Source: Qaidamihabitans albus (lineage in GTDB: Bacteria > Actinomycetota > Actinomycetes > Mycobacteriales > Pseudonocardiaceae). Taken from it: 64,000 bases of DNA. Position numbers and translations under genes: made by a program. Position 1 is the first letter of the stretch, and every line of letters begins with the position of its first letter. The notes beneath the pieces were generated by a model, which was given only the letters and a program-made list of their open reading frames with translations, did no database searches and was not told where the DNA came from. The DNA lies in NCBI RefSeq assembly GCF_016464705.1, contig NZ_JAEHOB010000015.1, positions 50,651 through 114,650 on the forward strand, in the 5' to 3' direction. Positions 50,228-59,703 of the stretch are shown one piece after another.

Positions 50228-51396
50228 CCACCAGCGCGACGACGGAGGTCCCAGCCATGACCGACAACAGTGCCGTGGCCGAGCAGCCGCGGCCGAACGC
50301 CTTCAAGGCGATCGGTTTCATGGTGGTGAGCTTCCCGCTGCGGCTGGTGCAGTTCGTGCTGGTCGTGGCGCTGACCTTGATCGGCATCGCCACGACGATC
50401 ATCTGGGTCGGCATCCCGGTGCTCTTCGCCGCCACGCAGATCCTCCGCTGGTTCGCCGACGTGGAGCGGCGCTGGGTACGGACAGCGCTGAACACGCCGG
50501 TTCCCGACGCGGAGCGGCTGCCCGCCGAGGGGAACGCGCTGCAGCGCTGGCGGGTACAGCTGACCGACCCCACCACCTGGCGCGACCTCGCGTACCTGAT
50601 GGCCGTATTCCCGATCGGCGTCATCGAGTTCGCACTGGGCCTGGCCGCGATCGTGCTGCTGCCGATAGCGATCTGGGTCATTCCCGGCCTCGGCTGGATC
50701 CACGGCCAGCTCGCGCTTTCGCTGCTCGGCCCGCCACGGGCCCACCGGCTCGCCGCGAGGGCATCCCGGCTGCAGGCCTCCCGCGCCCGTGGCGTCGACG
50801 CGGCCGAGGCGGAGCGGCGGCGGATCGAGCGTGACCTGCACGACGGGGCGCAGCAGCGCCTGGTCTCGGTGGCGATGAGCCTCGGCCGTGCGCGGACGAA
50901 GCTGGACGGTGACGCGGAGGGCCTGCGCGAGCTCATCGACGAGGCCCACAGCGACGCGAAGCTCGCCGTCTCGGAGCTGCGCGACCTCGCGCGCGGCATC
51001 TATCCGGCTGTGCTCGCCGACCGCGGGCTCGACGCGGCGCTCTCGGCGCAGGCCGCGAAGGCGCCGATCCACGTCGACGTGACCGTGGACGTGGAGCCTC
51101 GGCCGCCCGCGGCGGTGGAGACGACGGCGTACTTCATCGTCGGCGAGTCGCTGGCCAACGTCGCGAAGCACAGCGGTGCGACCGAGGCGAGCGTGCGGGT
51201 GTGGCGGGCCGGCGATCACCTCGACAACGTCGTGGTCGAGGTGACCGACAACGGGCACGGCGGCGCCGAGCTGCGTCCCGGAGGCGGGTTGGCGGGGCTG
51301 GCCGACCGGGCTGCCACGATTGACGGCATCATCACCGTCGTCAGTCCATCCGGCGGCCCCACCGTGATCCGAGCGGACCTTCCGTGCACGTGGTGA
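50224..51396 (+). CDS. NarL-type sensor histidine kinase
   Basis: 390 residues. The N-terminal sensor domain (helices from AIGFMVVSFPLRLVQFVLVVALTLIG to IWVIPGLGW) is followed by HisKA_3 with phospho-histidine in ERDLHDGAQQRLVSVAMSLG and a HATPase (ESLANVAKHSGA, DNGHGG, GGLAGLADRAATIDG). The DLHDGAQQRL box is typical of LiaS/DesK-like kinases. It is coupled to the preceding sensor-like gene and pairs with the regulator 27 bases downstream. Confidence 0.93.
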   Translation: MTTSATTEVPAMTDNSAVAEQPRPNAFKAIGFMVVSFPLRLVQFVLVVALTLIGIATTIIWVGIPVLFAATQILRWFADVERRWVRTALNTPVPDAERLPAEGNALQRWRVQLTDPTTWRDLAYLMAVFPIGVIEFALGLAAIVLLPIAIWVIPGLGWIHGQLALSLLGPPRAHRLAARASRLQASRARGVDAAEAERRRIERDLHDGAQQRLVSVAMSLGRARTKLDGDAEGLRELIDEAHSDAKLAVSELRDLARGIYPAVLADRGLDAALSAQAAKAPIHVDVTVDVEPRPPAAVETTAYFIVGESLANVAKHSGATEASVRVWRAGDHLDNVVVEVTDNGHGGAELRPGGGLAGLADRAATIDGIITVVSPSGGPTVIRADLPCTW

Positions 51397-51423
51397 GCCG
51401 GTTCCAGTAGCTGGGGAGTTCAC

Positions 51424-52065
51424 ATGCGCGTGGTCATCGCCGAGGACGCCGTCCTGCTGCGGGCGGGGGTGCAACGGTTGCTGGCCGACGAGGGGATCGA
51501 GACGGTGGCCGCCGTCGACAGCGGGCCCGACCTGCTGGAGGCGATCGAACGGCACCGTCCCGAGCTGGCGATCGTCGACGTGCGGATGCCGCCGACGTTC
51601 ACCGACGAGGGTCTGCGGGCGGCACTGCGGGCCCGGGAGCTCGTACCGGGCCTGCCGGTGCTGGTGCTTTCCCAGTACGTCGAGGAGACCTACGCGGTCG
51701 AGCTGCTCTCCGGCGGCGCGGGCGGGGTGGGATATCTGCTGAAGGAACGGGTCGCCGATGTCACCGACTTCCTGGACGCGGTACGCCGGGTCGCCACCGG
51801 CGGCACCGCGATCGACCCCGATGTGATCGCGCAGCTCATGGCACGCGGCAGGAGGAACCCGCTCGACTCGCTGACGGCCCGCGAGTCGGAGGTTCTCGGG
51901 CTGATGGCGCAGGGGCTGTCGAACACCGCGATCGCGAACAGGCTGGTGGTCTCGCACGGTGCCGTGGAGAAGCACATCGGCAACATCTTCGCCAAGCTCG
52001 GCCTGGAGGCCAGCTCCGAGGAGCACCGCCGCGTGCGCGCCGTCCTCACCTATCTGGGCCGCTGA
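51424..52065 (+). CDS. NarL/LuxR-family response regulator
   Basis: 213 residues from ATG 51424 with GGGAG upstream. The receiver domain begins VVIAEDAVLLRAGV, with the phospho-aspartate in LAIVDVRMPPTF and lysine in YLLKERVADV; the output LuxR HTH is LTARESEVLGLMAQGLSNTAIANRLVVSHGAVEKHIGNIFAKL. It is the partner of the kinase at 50224. Targets unknown; the upstream sensor-like gene may be one. Confidence 0.94.
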   Translation: MRVVIAEDAVLLRAGVQRLLADEGIETVAAVDSGPDLLEAIERHRPELAIVDVRMPPTFTDEGLRAALRARELVPGLPVLVLSQYVEETYAVELLSGGAGGVGYLLKERVADVTDFLDAVRRVATGGTAIDPDVIAQLMARGRRNPLDSLTARESEVLGLMAQGLSNTAIANRLVVSHGAVEKHIGNIFAKLGLEASSEEHRRVRAVLTYLGR

Positions 52066-52084
52066 CCCCGCACCAGCCGCCGGC

Positions 52085-52456
52085 TCACCGGGCCCAGGGC
52101 GGATCGATGGTCCGGCCGTGCACGGTGCCGCGCATACCCCGGGACGTGCAGACGGTGAGCCACGCAGGCCCGGCGGCCGGGTTGCCCAGCCGCAGCGGCG
52201 TGTGCGGGGCGACGATCAGCGCGTCACCGGCCGCGAGCTCGTGCTCCACCCCGCCGACCTCGGCGACCAGCCGCCCCTCGTGGAGTACGAACACCTCCTC
52301 CCGGTCCACGGTGTGCGGCTCGCTCCACGCGCCCGCAGTGGCCTCCAGTGCCCAGACCGCCAGCTCCGCCGAACCCCGGCTCGGCACGGCCAGTGGCCGG
52401 AAGACGAACCCCGCGGTCTCGAACCGCGGCGCCTCCGCCAGGGTCGCCAACGTCAT
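52085..52456 (-). CDS. Single-domain cupin protein
   Basis: 123 residues from ATG 52456 (GGAGG upstream). Cupin motifs are WSEPHTVDREEVFVLHEGRLVAEVGG (histidine and glutamates) and DALIVAPHTPLRLGNPA. Such small cupins bind metals or ligands and may isomerise or sense small molecules. The gene is divergent from a MarR regulator and its promoter contains repeat elements probably bound by that regulator. Confidence 0.8.
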   Translation of the reverse strand: MTLATLAEAPRFETAGFVFRPLAVPSRGSAELAVWALEATAGAWSEPHTVDREEVFVLHEGRLVAEVGGVEHELAAGDALIVAPHTPLRLGNPAAGPAWLTVCTSRGMRGTVHGRTIDPPWAR

Positions 52457-52469
52457 CACAACCTCCAGG

Positions 52470-52529
52470 TAGTCAAGTAGGTTTACCGCTAATAAGGTAA
52501 ACAGACCTGACCATCTAGTCAAGTAGGTT
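52470..52529. promoter_or_regulatory. Divergent cupin/MarR promoter region with repeats
   Basis: TAGTCAAGTAGGTT occurs twice as a direct repeat (52470-52483 and 52516-52529), and GTTTACC/GGTAAAC form an inverted pair (52481-52502) around GCTAATAA. The stretch is markedly AT-rich. The two repeats probably serve as sites for the MarR regulator in the two promoters. Confidence 0.65.
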
Positions 52530-52535
52530 GTCTAT

Positions 52536-52997
52536 ATGCCGCCGTCCGGCGACCTGCCCGCGCTGCTCGCGGTGTCCTTCCGCGCCGTGATGGATCGCGT
52601 ACACACCCACCTCGCCGCCGAGGGGTTCGGCGACGTCCGGCCCGCACACGGGTTCGTCTTCCAGTACCTGTCCTTCCACCCGCACGCCACGGCCGTCGAG
52701 CTGGGCGAGCACCTTGGCATCACCAAGCAGGCCGCGGTCCAGCTCATCGACGAGCTGGACCGCCGCGGCTACGTCGAACGCCACCCGCACCCGACCGACC
52801 GCCGCAGCCGCGCCATCGGCCTCACCGCACGCGGGCGGGCGTGCATCGAGCGGGTGGTCGCGCACTGGCAGGACATCGAACGGCGCTGGGCCGAGCTGAT
52901 CGGCGAGGAGCGGGTCCAGCGGCTGCGCGGCGACCTCGCGACGCTCACCGACGACACCGCGGGCGGGCGGCCGGTGCCGCTGCGGCCGCTGTGGTGA
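52536..52997 (+). CDS. MarR-family regulator
   Basis: 153 residues. The winged HTH contains ATAVELGEHLGITKQAAVQLIDELDRRGYVERHPHPTDRRSRAIGLTARG, the standard MarR recognition helix and DxRxR wing. It is divergent from the cupin gene with shared operator-like repeats, so it most likely represses both. Ligand unknown, perhaps the cupin substrate. Confidence 0.92.
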   Translation: MPPSGDLPALLAVSFRAVMDRVHTHLAAEGFGDVRPAHGFVFQYLSFHPHATAVELGEHLGITKQAAVQLIDELDRRGYVERHPHPTDRRSRAIGLTARGRACIERVVAHWQDIERRWAELIGEERVQRLRGDLATLTDDTAGGRPVPLRPLW

Positions 52998-53083
52998 GCG
53001 CCGCCGTCACCCTTTCCGACGTCGGCCGGTGCCCGTTCGCTCGCCTACCATGGCCGGAAGTGCCGAAAACCGAGGAGGCGCCC

Positions 53084-53317
53084 ATGACAACCGAACAGGT
53101 GCGCTTCTTCGGCGGCCCGCTCGACGGACGCACCCAGTCGCTCGACCTGGATCCGGTTCGCGGCAGCATCCTGCGCCACGTCCATCTGCACGACGGCCCG
53201 AAGATCGAGACCTACTACCAGCTCGGCTACACCGCCGCCACCGGCTGGAGCTACCGCCTCTGCGGCCTGCCGCTCGACGACGAGACCGCCGAGCCGGACG
53301 AGGTGGGCGAACGCTGA
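53084..53317 (+). CDS. Small hypothetical protein
   Basis: 77 residues from ATG 53084, with GAGGAGG upstream. It begins TTEQVRFFGGPLDGRTQSLDLD, a short FxGGPLDG pattern common in small actinobacterial and phage proteins of unknown function, and continues with a tyrosine-rich strand region (TYYQLGYTAATGWSYRL). No function can be assigned. Confidence 0.7.
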   Translation: MTTEQVRFFGGPLDGRTQSLDLDPVRGSILRHVHLHDGPKIETYYQLGYTAATGWSYRLCGLPLDDETAEPDEVGER

Positions 53318-53417
53318 CCGTGGGGCCTGCCCCACCCTCCGCGCCGGGAGAACCGTAAGGCCACAACGGTGGCCGGCAGGGCTGTGTCCCGGCGCCCTGC
53401 CGACCAGGCTCTACGGC

Positions 53418-54680
53418 ATGCAGACCTCTCCGGCGAGGGACACCTTCCTCGACGTCGTCCGCACTCTCGCGATCGTGGGCGTCGTCGTCCAGCACTGGGC
53501 GATGCCGGTCCTCGACCACACCGGCGGGCAGCTCACGACCGGCAACGCCCTGACCACGCCCGGCTGGTGGGTGGTGACCTGGCTGTCACAGGTCATGCCG
53601 CTGGTGTTCTTCGCGGGCGGCGCGGCGAACCTGCTGTCCCTGCGCACGGCAGCCTCGGCGGCCGACTGGCTCGCCCGCCGCGTCCGCAGGCTGTTGCTGC
53701 CGGTCCTGCCGCTGCTGGCCGTGTGGCTCGTCATCCCACGGCTGCTGCGTGACCTCGGGGCACCGGAACAGCCGCTGGCGATCGCCGGCGCGATCGCCGC
53801 TCAGCTGCTGTGGTTCCTCGCCGTCTACCTGCTCACCGTGCTCGCGACGCCGCTGCTGGCCGCCGCGCATCGTCGGTGGGGCCTCGCGGTACCGCTGGCA
53901 CTGGCCTGCGCCGCCGCCCTCGTCGACGTCGTCCGGTTCGACGTCTTCGGTCCGGCCGGCTACGTGAACGCGGTCTTCGTCTGGCTGGCGGTGCACCAGC
54001 TCGGCTTCCACTACGCCGAAGGCAGGCTCGGCGACCTCTCCCGGCCCGGCGCACTGACACTGGCGGCCGCGGGCTTCGGCGCCACCGCACTGCTCGTGGT
54101 GCTCGGGCCGTATGCCGCGAGCATGATCGGCATGCCCGGTGCGCCGGTTTCGAACATGAGCCCGCCCGCGGCCTGCCTGATCAGCCTGGCCATCGGCCAG
54201 ATCGGCCTGGCGCTCGCCGCCCGCCCGGCGCTCGCCGGGCTCACCCGGCGCCCGGTCCCGCGGGCCGCGCTCGACTGGATCGGCCCGCGTTTCATGAGCG
54301 TCTACCTCTGGCACATGCCCGCGCTCGTGACCGTCTCCGGGGTCGCCGTGCTGGCGCTGGACTACGCCACCCCCGCGCCCGGCACGCTTCCGTGGCTGCT
54401 CGCGCTGCCGGTGTGGCTGGCGCTGACCGGCCTGGTGCTGGTGGCGCTGCTGCGGGTGTTCGGCCGGTTCGAGACCAGGCGGCCCACCGGCGGCGACCGG
54501 ATCCCGGCAGGGCAGCTGGCCGGGGCCGGGCTGCTCGCCTCGACCGGACTGCTGGGGCTCGCCGCGAACGGGTTCTCCGCGACACCGGGCGACGGGCCGG
54601 TCCTGTGGGCGGGTCTGGTGCTCGTGGCCTACGTGCTCAGCACCAAAGCGGTCCGGCCGGTTCCGGTCGCGCCCCGCTAG
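53418..54680 (+). CDS. Acyltransferase 3 family membrane protein
   Basis: 420 residues with about ten membrane helices. It begins RDTFLDVVRTLAIVGVVVQHW, with the conserved R-x10-H of acyltransferase 3 proteins, and contains WFLAVYLLTVLATPLL and FMSVYLWHMPALVTVSG. Members move acyl groups onto sugars, lipids or secondary metabolites at the membrane. It stands alone, and its stop overlaps the convergent amidohydrolase stop in a CTAG. Confidence 0.87.
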   Translation: MQTSPARDTFLDVVRTLAIVGVVVQHWAMPVLDHTGGQLTTGNALTTPGWWVVTWLSQVMPLVFFAGGAANLLSLRTAASAADWLARRVRRLLLPVLPLLAVWLVIPRLLRDLGAPEQPLAIAGAIAAQLLWFLAVYLLTVLATPLLAAAHRRWGLAVPLALACAAALVDVVRFDVFGPAGYVNAVFVWLAVHQLGFHYAEGRLGDLSRPGALTLAAAGFGATALLVVLGPYAASMIGMPGAPVSNMSPPAACLISLAIGQIGLALAARPALAGLTRRPVPRAALDWIGPRFMSVYLWHMPALVTVSGVAVLALDYATPAPGTLPWLLALPVWLALTGLVLVALLRVFGRFETRRPTGGDRIPAGQLAGAGLLASTGLLGLAANGFSATPGDGPVLWAGLVLVAYVLSTKAVRPVPVAPR

Positions 54681-55573
54681 CAGCCGAGCAGCTTCGCCGG
54701 CGTGTCGTGCAGCACCGAGCGCAGGAACGGCTCCCCGAGCCGGTCATCGGCCTCCGCCCAGTCCGCGATCGCCCGTAGCTGGGTGGCGTAGGAGTACGGG
54801 ATGTTGGGGAAGTCGGTGCCCAGCACCACCCGGTCGGCGACATCCACGAGCCGCCGCGGCCAGTCCGCGGGCAACGGCGTCAGCTGCTGCGTGAAGGGCA
54901 CGCCGACCATGGTCGTGTCCAGGTACACCCTCGGATAGGCCGCCGCAAGCTCCAGCGCCCCCTCGTACTCGGGCATCGCCGCGTGGGCCAGCACGGCGAC
55001 CAGTCTCGGATGCCGGGCAAGCACCTCGGCGAACACGTCGAGCCCGGTGTACTCGCCCCGCAGCGGGCCATGTCCACAGTGGATCACCACGGGGACCCCT
55101 GCGTCGGCCAGCGCGCCCCAGACCCCGTCCAGCAGTCCGTCCCGCGGATCGTAGGCCCCGACCTGGACGTGCGCCTTGAAACAGCGGGCGCCCGCCCGCA
55201 GCGCCGCGTCCACGTAGGCCGGTGCCGAGGGCTCCGGGTAGAAGGTCGCGGTGGGCACGGCGTCCGGCTCCCGCCTGGCGAACTCCAGCGCCCATTCGGT
55301 GAGCCACTGCCCCATCCCCGGCTTGTGCGGGTACACCAGCGGGGCGAAGCGGCGCACGCCGAACGAGCGCAGCGCGGCGAGCCGGTCCCGTTCGGGCACC
55401 CTGTAGTGCACCGGCCAGTCGACGCCGTAGTGCTCGGACGCCTCGTCGAAGTACGCCCAGACCTTCCGCAGCATCCGTTCCGGCAGGAAGTGGACGTGCA
55501 GGTCCACCAGGCCGTCCAGCCCGAGGCCCCGCACCCAGGCCGCGATCTCCTCGTCCGAACCGGGGCCGGTCAA
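54677..55573 (-). CDS. Amidohydrolase-2 family protein
   Basis: 298 residues. A TIM-barrel amidohydrolase: [17 protein letters not shown] (HxH), [10 protein letters not shown] (third histidine), [14 protein letters not shown] and [14 protein letters not shown] (catalytic aspartate). It resembles the ACMSD/decarboxylase-like subgroup, but the substrate cannot be named. It starts inside the smpB stop (ATGA), so it is read with smpB although no functional link is obvious. Confidence 0.85.
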   Translation of the reverse strand: MTGPGSDEEIAAWVRGLGLDGLVDLHVHFLPERMLRKVWAYFDEASEHYGVDWPVHYRVPERDRLAALRSFGVRRFAPLVYPHKPGMGQWLTEWALEFARREPDAVPTATFYPEPSAPAYVDAALRAGARCFKAHVQVGAYDPRDGLLDGVWGALADAGVPVVIHCGHGPLRGEYTGLDVFAEVLARHPRLVAVLAHAAMPEYEGALELAAAYPRVYLDTTMVGVPFTQQLTPLPADWPRRLVDVADRVVLGTDFPNIPYSYATQLRAIADWAEADDRLGEPFLRSVLHDTPAKLLGC

Positions 55574-56052
55574 CCGCGGTACTTCCCTTTCACCGCCTGG
55601 CCCATCGCCCTGGCCACTTCGCGCTGGGCGTCGCGCTTGGCGAGCGCCTGGCGCTTGTCGTAGGCCTTGCGGCCCTTCGCCAGCGCGAGCTCGACCTTCA
55701 CCTTGCCATCCTTGAAGTACAGCGAAAGGGGCACCAGGGAGAGCCCGCTCTCCTTCGTCTTGCCGATGAGCTTCTCGATCTCACCCCGGTGCAGCAGCAG
55801 CTTGCGGGTACGGCGCGGCTCGTGGTTGGTCCAGGTGCCCTGCGCGTACTCCGGGACGTGCAGCCCGCGCAGGAAGACCTCGCCGTCGTCGACCGTCGCG
55901 AACGCGTCGGCCAGCGAGGCTTTGCCGTCGCGCAGGCTCTTCACCTCGGTACCGACCAGGACGAGCCCGGCCTCGTAGGTGTCGAGGATCGAGTAGTCGT
56001 GCCGCGCGCGGCGGTTCGACACGATCACCTTGCGACCGGTTTCCTTGGGCAT
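55570..56052 (-). CDS. smpB: SsrA-binding protein SmpB
   Basis: 160 residues. The OB-barrel features are [43 protein letters not shown] and the C-terminal tail [25 protein letters not shown], which enters the mRNA channel. It delivers tmRNA to stalled ribosomes. It follows ftsE-ftsX in the usual actinobacterial order, but ssrA is about 6 kb further on, beyond unrelated genes. Confidence 0.97.
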   Translation of the reverse strand: MPKETGRKVIVSNRRARHDYSILDTYEAGLVLVGTEVKSLRDGKASLADAFATVDDGEVFLRGLHVPEYAQGTWTNHEPRRTRKLLLHRGEIEKLIGKTKESGLSLVPLSLYFKDGKVKVELALAKGRKAYDKRQALAKRDAQREVARAMGQAVKGKYRG

Positions 56053-56066
56053 AGTACGACTCTACG

Positions 56067-56966
56067 TCAGTGCCGCACGTACAGCCGAAGCGTCACGTAC
56101 CCGGTCACCGCCGAGATGATGATCGACACCCCAAGCAGGATCGGCGCCACGGGGAACAGCACGTCGATCAGTTCGATCTTGGGTATCGCGCCTCCCGTCG
56201 CGGCCAGGATGCGATCCAGGACGACGTACTTCAGCGCCACCAGCCCGCCGAGCCCGATGATCGCGCCCAGCACTCCGGCGACGACGGCCTCCAGGAGGAA
56301 CGGTAACTGCGTGTACCAGCGGGTCGCGCCGACGAGCCGCATGATCCCCACCTCGGTCCGCCGCGTGTACGCCGAGACCTGGATGGTGTTGGCGATCAGC
56401 AGCACGGCGGCGAGCGCCGCGATGAGCGCGACGATGAAGGTGCCGTTGCGGCCGGCGTTGAGCAGGTTGAAGAAGCGGTCGAGGAACTTGTTCTGGTCAT
56501 CGACGTTGGCGACGCCCGGCTGGCCGGTGTACTCCTGCAGCAGCACCTCACTGCGGGCCGGGTCGAACAGCTTGACGTGCAGCGAGGCTGGCAGCGCCTC
56601 GGGCCGCGCAAGCTCCACCAGCTCGGGCTGCCCCTCGAAGATCCGCTTGAACCGCTCGTAGGCCTCGGCCCGGTCCTCGTAGACCACGGACTCGACGGCC
56701 TGGTTGTTCTCCAGCGACTGGCGGATGGAGGCACACGGCTCGCCGGTGCAGTTCTGGTCGTTCGCACTGATGTCCTCGGTGAGATACACCGTCACCTCGA
56801 CGTCGTCGAGGTAGCTCACCTTCATCTTGTCGATCGTGCGGACGAAGAGCAGGCCACCGCCGAGCATGCCGAGCGAGATGGCGGTGGTGAGGATCATCGC
56901 GATGGTCATCGTGACGTTCCGGCGTAAACCGGTGATGACCTCGCTGAACACGAAGCTGGCACGCAT
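56067..56966 (-). CDS. ftsX: Cell division protein FtsX
   Basis: 299 residues from ATG 56966; an upstream frame that would reach into ftsE is not needed. It begins MRASFVFSEVITGLRRNVTMTIAMILTTAISLGMLGGGL (first helix), has an extracellular loop with two cysteines (DQNCTGEPCAS) and then three more helices (TFIVALIAALAAVLLIANTIQVSAYTRRTEVGIMRLVGA). With FtsE it forms the complex that activates peptidoglycan hydrolases at division. Confidence 0.96.
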   Translation of the reverse strand: MRASFVFSEVITGLRRNVTMTIAMILTTAISLGMLGGGLLFVRTIDKMKVSYLDDVEVTVYLTEDISANDQNCTGEPCASIRQSLENNQAVESVVYEDRAEAYERFKRIFEGQPELVELARPEALPASLHVKLFDPARSEVLLQEYTGQPGVANVDDQNKFLDRFFNLLNAGRNGTFIVALIAALAAVLLIANTIQVSAYTRRTEVGIMRLVGATRWYTQLPFLLEAVVAGVLGAIIGLGGLVALKYVVLDRILAATGGAIPKIELIDVLFPVAPILLGVSIIISAVTGYVTLRLYVRH

Positions 56967-57039
56967 CGGGGCGACGTTCCTTGGGTCGGGGCTGTCGGGT
57001 GGGGCGGGGCGTTGTCGGGTTGCCTGGGCGCTGTCGGGG

Positions 57040-57729
57040 TCAGCGGCCCACGCCGTAGACACCTCGCTTGTCGTCTCGGATCACCTTGCCGAGGTGCAGC
57101 TCGACCACCCGGCGGCGCATGGAGTCCACGATCGAGTGGTCATGGGTGGCCATCAGGACGGTCGTGCCGGTGCGGTTGATCCGCTCCAGCAGCAGCATGA
57201 TGTCCTGGCTGGTGTCGGGGTCCAGATTCCCGGTCGGCTCGTCGGCGAGGAGCACGAGCGGGCGGTTGACGAACGCGCGGGCGATCGCGACGCGCTGCTG
57301 CTCACCGCCGGAGAGCTCGTTGGGCATCCGGTCCGCCTTGCCTTCGAGTCCGACCAGCTCGAGCACCTCGGGAACGACCTTCGTGATCGTGTGCTTCGGC
57401 TTGCCGATGACCTCGAGGGCGAATGCCACGTTCTCGGCGACCGTCTTGTTCGCGAGGAGCCGGAAGTCCTGGAACACGCAGCCGATGGTCTGCCGGAGGC
57501 GGGGGACCTTGCGGCGGGGCATCTTGGCCACGTCGAAGTTCGACACCATCACCCGGCCTTTGCTGGGCGCCTCCTCGCGGAGGAGCAGCCGCAGGAACGT
57601 CGACTTGCCGGAGCCGGAGGGACCGATGAGAAAGACGAACTCACCCTTGTCCACGTCGACGGAGACGCCCTCCAGTGCGGGGCGTGTCGAGGTCTTGTAG
57701 ACCTTGGAAACACTATCGAGCCGGATCAC
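57040..57729 (-). CDS. ftsE: Cell division ATP-binding protein FtsE
   Basis: 229 residues. Walker A is GPSGSGKST, the signature [15 protein letters not shown], Walker [16 protein letters not shown] and the H-loop [10 protein letters not shown]. It powers FtsX at the septum. It lies 73 bases before ftsX and about 100 bases after prfB in the same direction. Confidence 0.97.
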   Translation of the reverse strand: MIRLDSVSKVYKTSTRPALEGVSVDVDKGEFVFLIGPSGSGKSTFLRLLLREEAPSKGRVMVSNFDVAKMPRRKVPRLRQTIGCVFQDFRLLANKTVAENVAFALEVIGKPKHTITKVVPEVLELVGLEGKADRMPNELSGGEQQRVAIARAFVNRPLVLLADEPTGNLDPDTSQDIMLLLERINRTGTTVLMATHDHSIVDSMRRRVVELHLGKVIRDDKRGVYGVGR

Positions 57730-57831
57730 GGTCGCACATCCTACTCATGGCGCCCGTTAAGCCCTGGTTGCCTCTGCGAATCACGGCGCCGGCCCCGCCG
57801 AGCAGGACGCTTCGCCACCGCGCCGCGCCGG

Positions 57832-58935
57832 TTACCCGTCCGCGGTCTGCTTGCGCCAGCGGATGCCCGCTTCCAGGAAGCCGTCGATGTCCCCTTCGAG
57901 CACGGCCGAGGGGTTGCCGACCTCGTGCTCGGTACGGATGTCCTTGACCATCTGGTACGGGTGCAGCACGTAGGAGCGCATCTGGTTGCCCCAGCTGGAC
58001 CCGCCGTCACGCAGCGCGTCCATCTCGGCCCGGTCCTCCTCCTTCTTCCGCTGCAGCAGCTTGGCCTGCAGGACCTTCATCGCGGCCGCGCGGTTCTGCA
58101 GCTGCGACTTCTCGTTCTGGCAGGACACGACCACCCCGGTCGGCAGGTGCGTGATGCGCACCGCCGAGTCGGTGGTGTTGACGCTCTGCCCGCCGGGCCC
58201 CGAGGAGCGGTACACGTCGATCCGGATGTCCTTCTCCGGAATCTCGACGTGGTCGACCTCCTCGACCTCCGGCAGCACCTCGACGTGCGCGAACGAGGTC
58301 TGCCTGCGGCTCTGGTTGTCGAACGGCGAGATACGCACCAGGCGGTGCGTGCCCTGCTCGACCGACAGCGTCCCGTAGACATAGGGCGCGCTGACCTTGA
58401 AGGTGGCCGACTTGATGCCGGCCTCCTCGGCGTAGGAGATGTCGTAGACCTCGGTCGGGTAGCCGTGCCGCTCGGCCCAGCGCAGGTACATCCGGAGCAG
58501 CATCTCGGCCCAGTCGGCGGCGTCGACGCCACCGGCCTCGGACCGGATGGTGACCACGGCGTTGCGCTCGTCGTACTCGCCGGAGAGCAGCGTGCGGACC
58601 TCGAGGGCGTCGATCTCCTTGCCCAGCTCCTTCAGCTCGTTCTCGGCCTCGGTGCGGCTGGCGGCGTCACCCTCGGCCACGGCCAGCTCGTGCAGCACGC
58701 CCAGGTCGTCGAGCCGCTGGCGCAGCTCGGTGACCCGGCGCAGCCGGGCCTGCTTGTGCGAGAGCTGGCTGGTGACCTTCTGCGCCTCGCCAGGGTCGTC
58801 CCACAGGCTCGGGCTGGACGCCTGCTCCTCCAGCGCACCTACCTCGTTGCGCAGCGCGTCCAGATCCATCACGGCCTCGACCTGCGTCAGCTTGCCGGCG
58901 AGATCCTTCAGGTCTGTTTCGAACTCAGCACTCAC
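57832..58935 (-). CDS. prfB: Peptide chain release factor 2
   Basis: 367 residues from GTG 58935 ([15 protein letters not shown]). The stop-recognition tripeptide SPF is in [16 protein letters not shown] and the peptidyl-hydrolysis GGQ in [16 protein letters not shown]. No internal in-frame stop or programmed frameshift site is present, unlike in many other bacteria. It terminates at UGA and UAA codons. Confidence 0.96.
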   Translation of the reverse strand: MSAEFETDLKDLAGKLTQVEAVMDLDALRNEVGALEEQASSPSLWDDPGEAQKVTSQLSHKQARLRRVTELRQRLDDLGVLHELAVAEGDAASRTEAENELKELGKEIDALEVRTLLSGEYDERNAVVTIRSEAGGVDAADWAEMLLRMYLRWAERHGYPTEVYDISYAEEAGIKSATFKVSAPYVYGTLSVEQGTHRLVRISPFDNQSRRQTSFAHVEVLPEVEEVDHVEIPEKDIRIDVYRSSGPGGQSVNTTDSAVRITHLPTGVVVSCQNEKSQLQNRAAAMKVLQAKLLQRKKEEDRAEMDALRDGGSSWGNQMRSYVLHPYQMVKDIRTEHEVGNPSAVLEGDIDGFLEAGIRWRKQTADG

Positions 58936-59056
58936 AACCAACAAGGTTACGGCAATCACGCGGCCGCCCGGGACCGGGCGCACGCGCGGACGCGGGGCAC
59001 CGGAGTCACGGTGCCCCGGCTCCGCGCGCCGCCGGTCCGGCCCGGCTCAGTCCGGC

Positions 59057-59557
59057 TCAGTCCGGGGAGACGGCATCGAGCAGCTTCAGCGCGGCCCTGG
59101 CGTGGGCCTGGCCGAACTCCGCGACGGCCTTGGCGACCGGGTCCGGTGCGCCCTTGGCGGCGGCCTTGGCCTCGTCGAGGTCCTGCGCGTACTTGGCCCT
59201 GGCGTTCTCGAAGAGCGTGGTGCGCTGCTTCGGCGTCAGCACACCCGCGTTCACGACGCGCAGGATCAGCGGGCTGCGCAGGTGGTCGGGCCCCGGCTCG
59301 CTGATGAGCCATGCCTTGAAGGCCTTCTTACCGGCTGCGGTGATGATGTACTGCTGGCTGGAACGCGGTCCCTGCTTGCCGAGGCGGACGAGGCCGGCCT
59401 GCGACAGGGCTGGTAGCTCCCGGTAGACCTGGCTGCGCGTGACGCTGAAGAACATGCCGAAGTGTTCCTCAGCGCCGGCGACGAGCTGGCCACCGGTCGC
59501 CGGACCGTCGTGGAGCAATCCAAGCAGTGCTGCGGCAGTTGCGTTCAAATCGGACAC
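59057..59557 (-). CDS. PadR-family regulator
   Basis: 166 residues. The winged HTH is TAAALLGLLHDGPATGGQLVAGAEEHFGMFFSVTRSQVYRELPALSQAGLVRLG, followed by a C-terminal helical dimerisation domain (LTPKQRTTLFENARAKYAQDLDEAKAAAK). Two GTCCACTGTGG repeats 21 bases apart lie 30-60 bases before its start. Its targets are not visible. Confidence 0.9.
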   Translation of the reverse strand: MSDLNATAAALLGLLHDGPATGGQLVAGAEEHFGMFFSVTRSQVYRELPALSQAGLVRLGKQGPRSSQQYIITAAGKKAFKAWLISEPGPDHLRSPLILRVVNAGVLTPKQRTTLFENARAKYAQDLDEAKAAAKGAPDPVAKAVAEFGQAHARAALKLLDAVSPD

Positions 59558-59587
59558 GTATCTACCGTGCCACGTCTTCGCTCATCT

Positions 59588-59619
59588 GTCCACTGTGGTC
59601 ATGCTTCCGTCCACTGTGG
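59588..59619. promoter_or_regulatory. Direct repeats upstream of the PadR gene
   Basis: GTCCACTGTGG occurs at 59588-59598 and 59609-59619. Each contains the palindrome CCAC-T-GTGG and the spacing is two helical turns, so two dimers could bind the same DNA face. Confidence 0.5.
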
Positions 59620-59661
59620 AACAGGCGGTTCAGAAGGGTCACACACGGCCTGAGCACCGAA

Positions 59662-59693
59662 AAGAGGCCCGGACCACCCGGTCCGGGCCTCTT
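59662..59693 (-). terminator. Terminator of the first initiator tRNA gene
   Basis: AAGAGGCCCGGACC and its inverse form a 14-bp stem with an ACCC loop just downstream of the tRNA at 59704 on the minus strand. Confidence 0.8.
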
Positions 59694-59703
59694 CGAAATT
59701 TGG

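Noticed and set aside
57832..58935. Programmed frameshift in prfB
   Set aside because: The frame is continuous from GTG 58935 with no early in-frame TGA.
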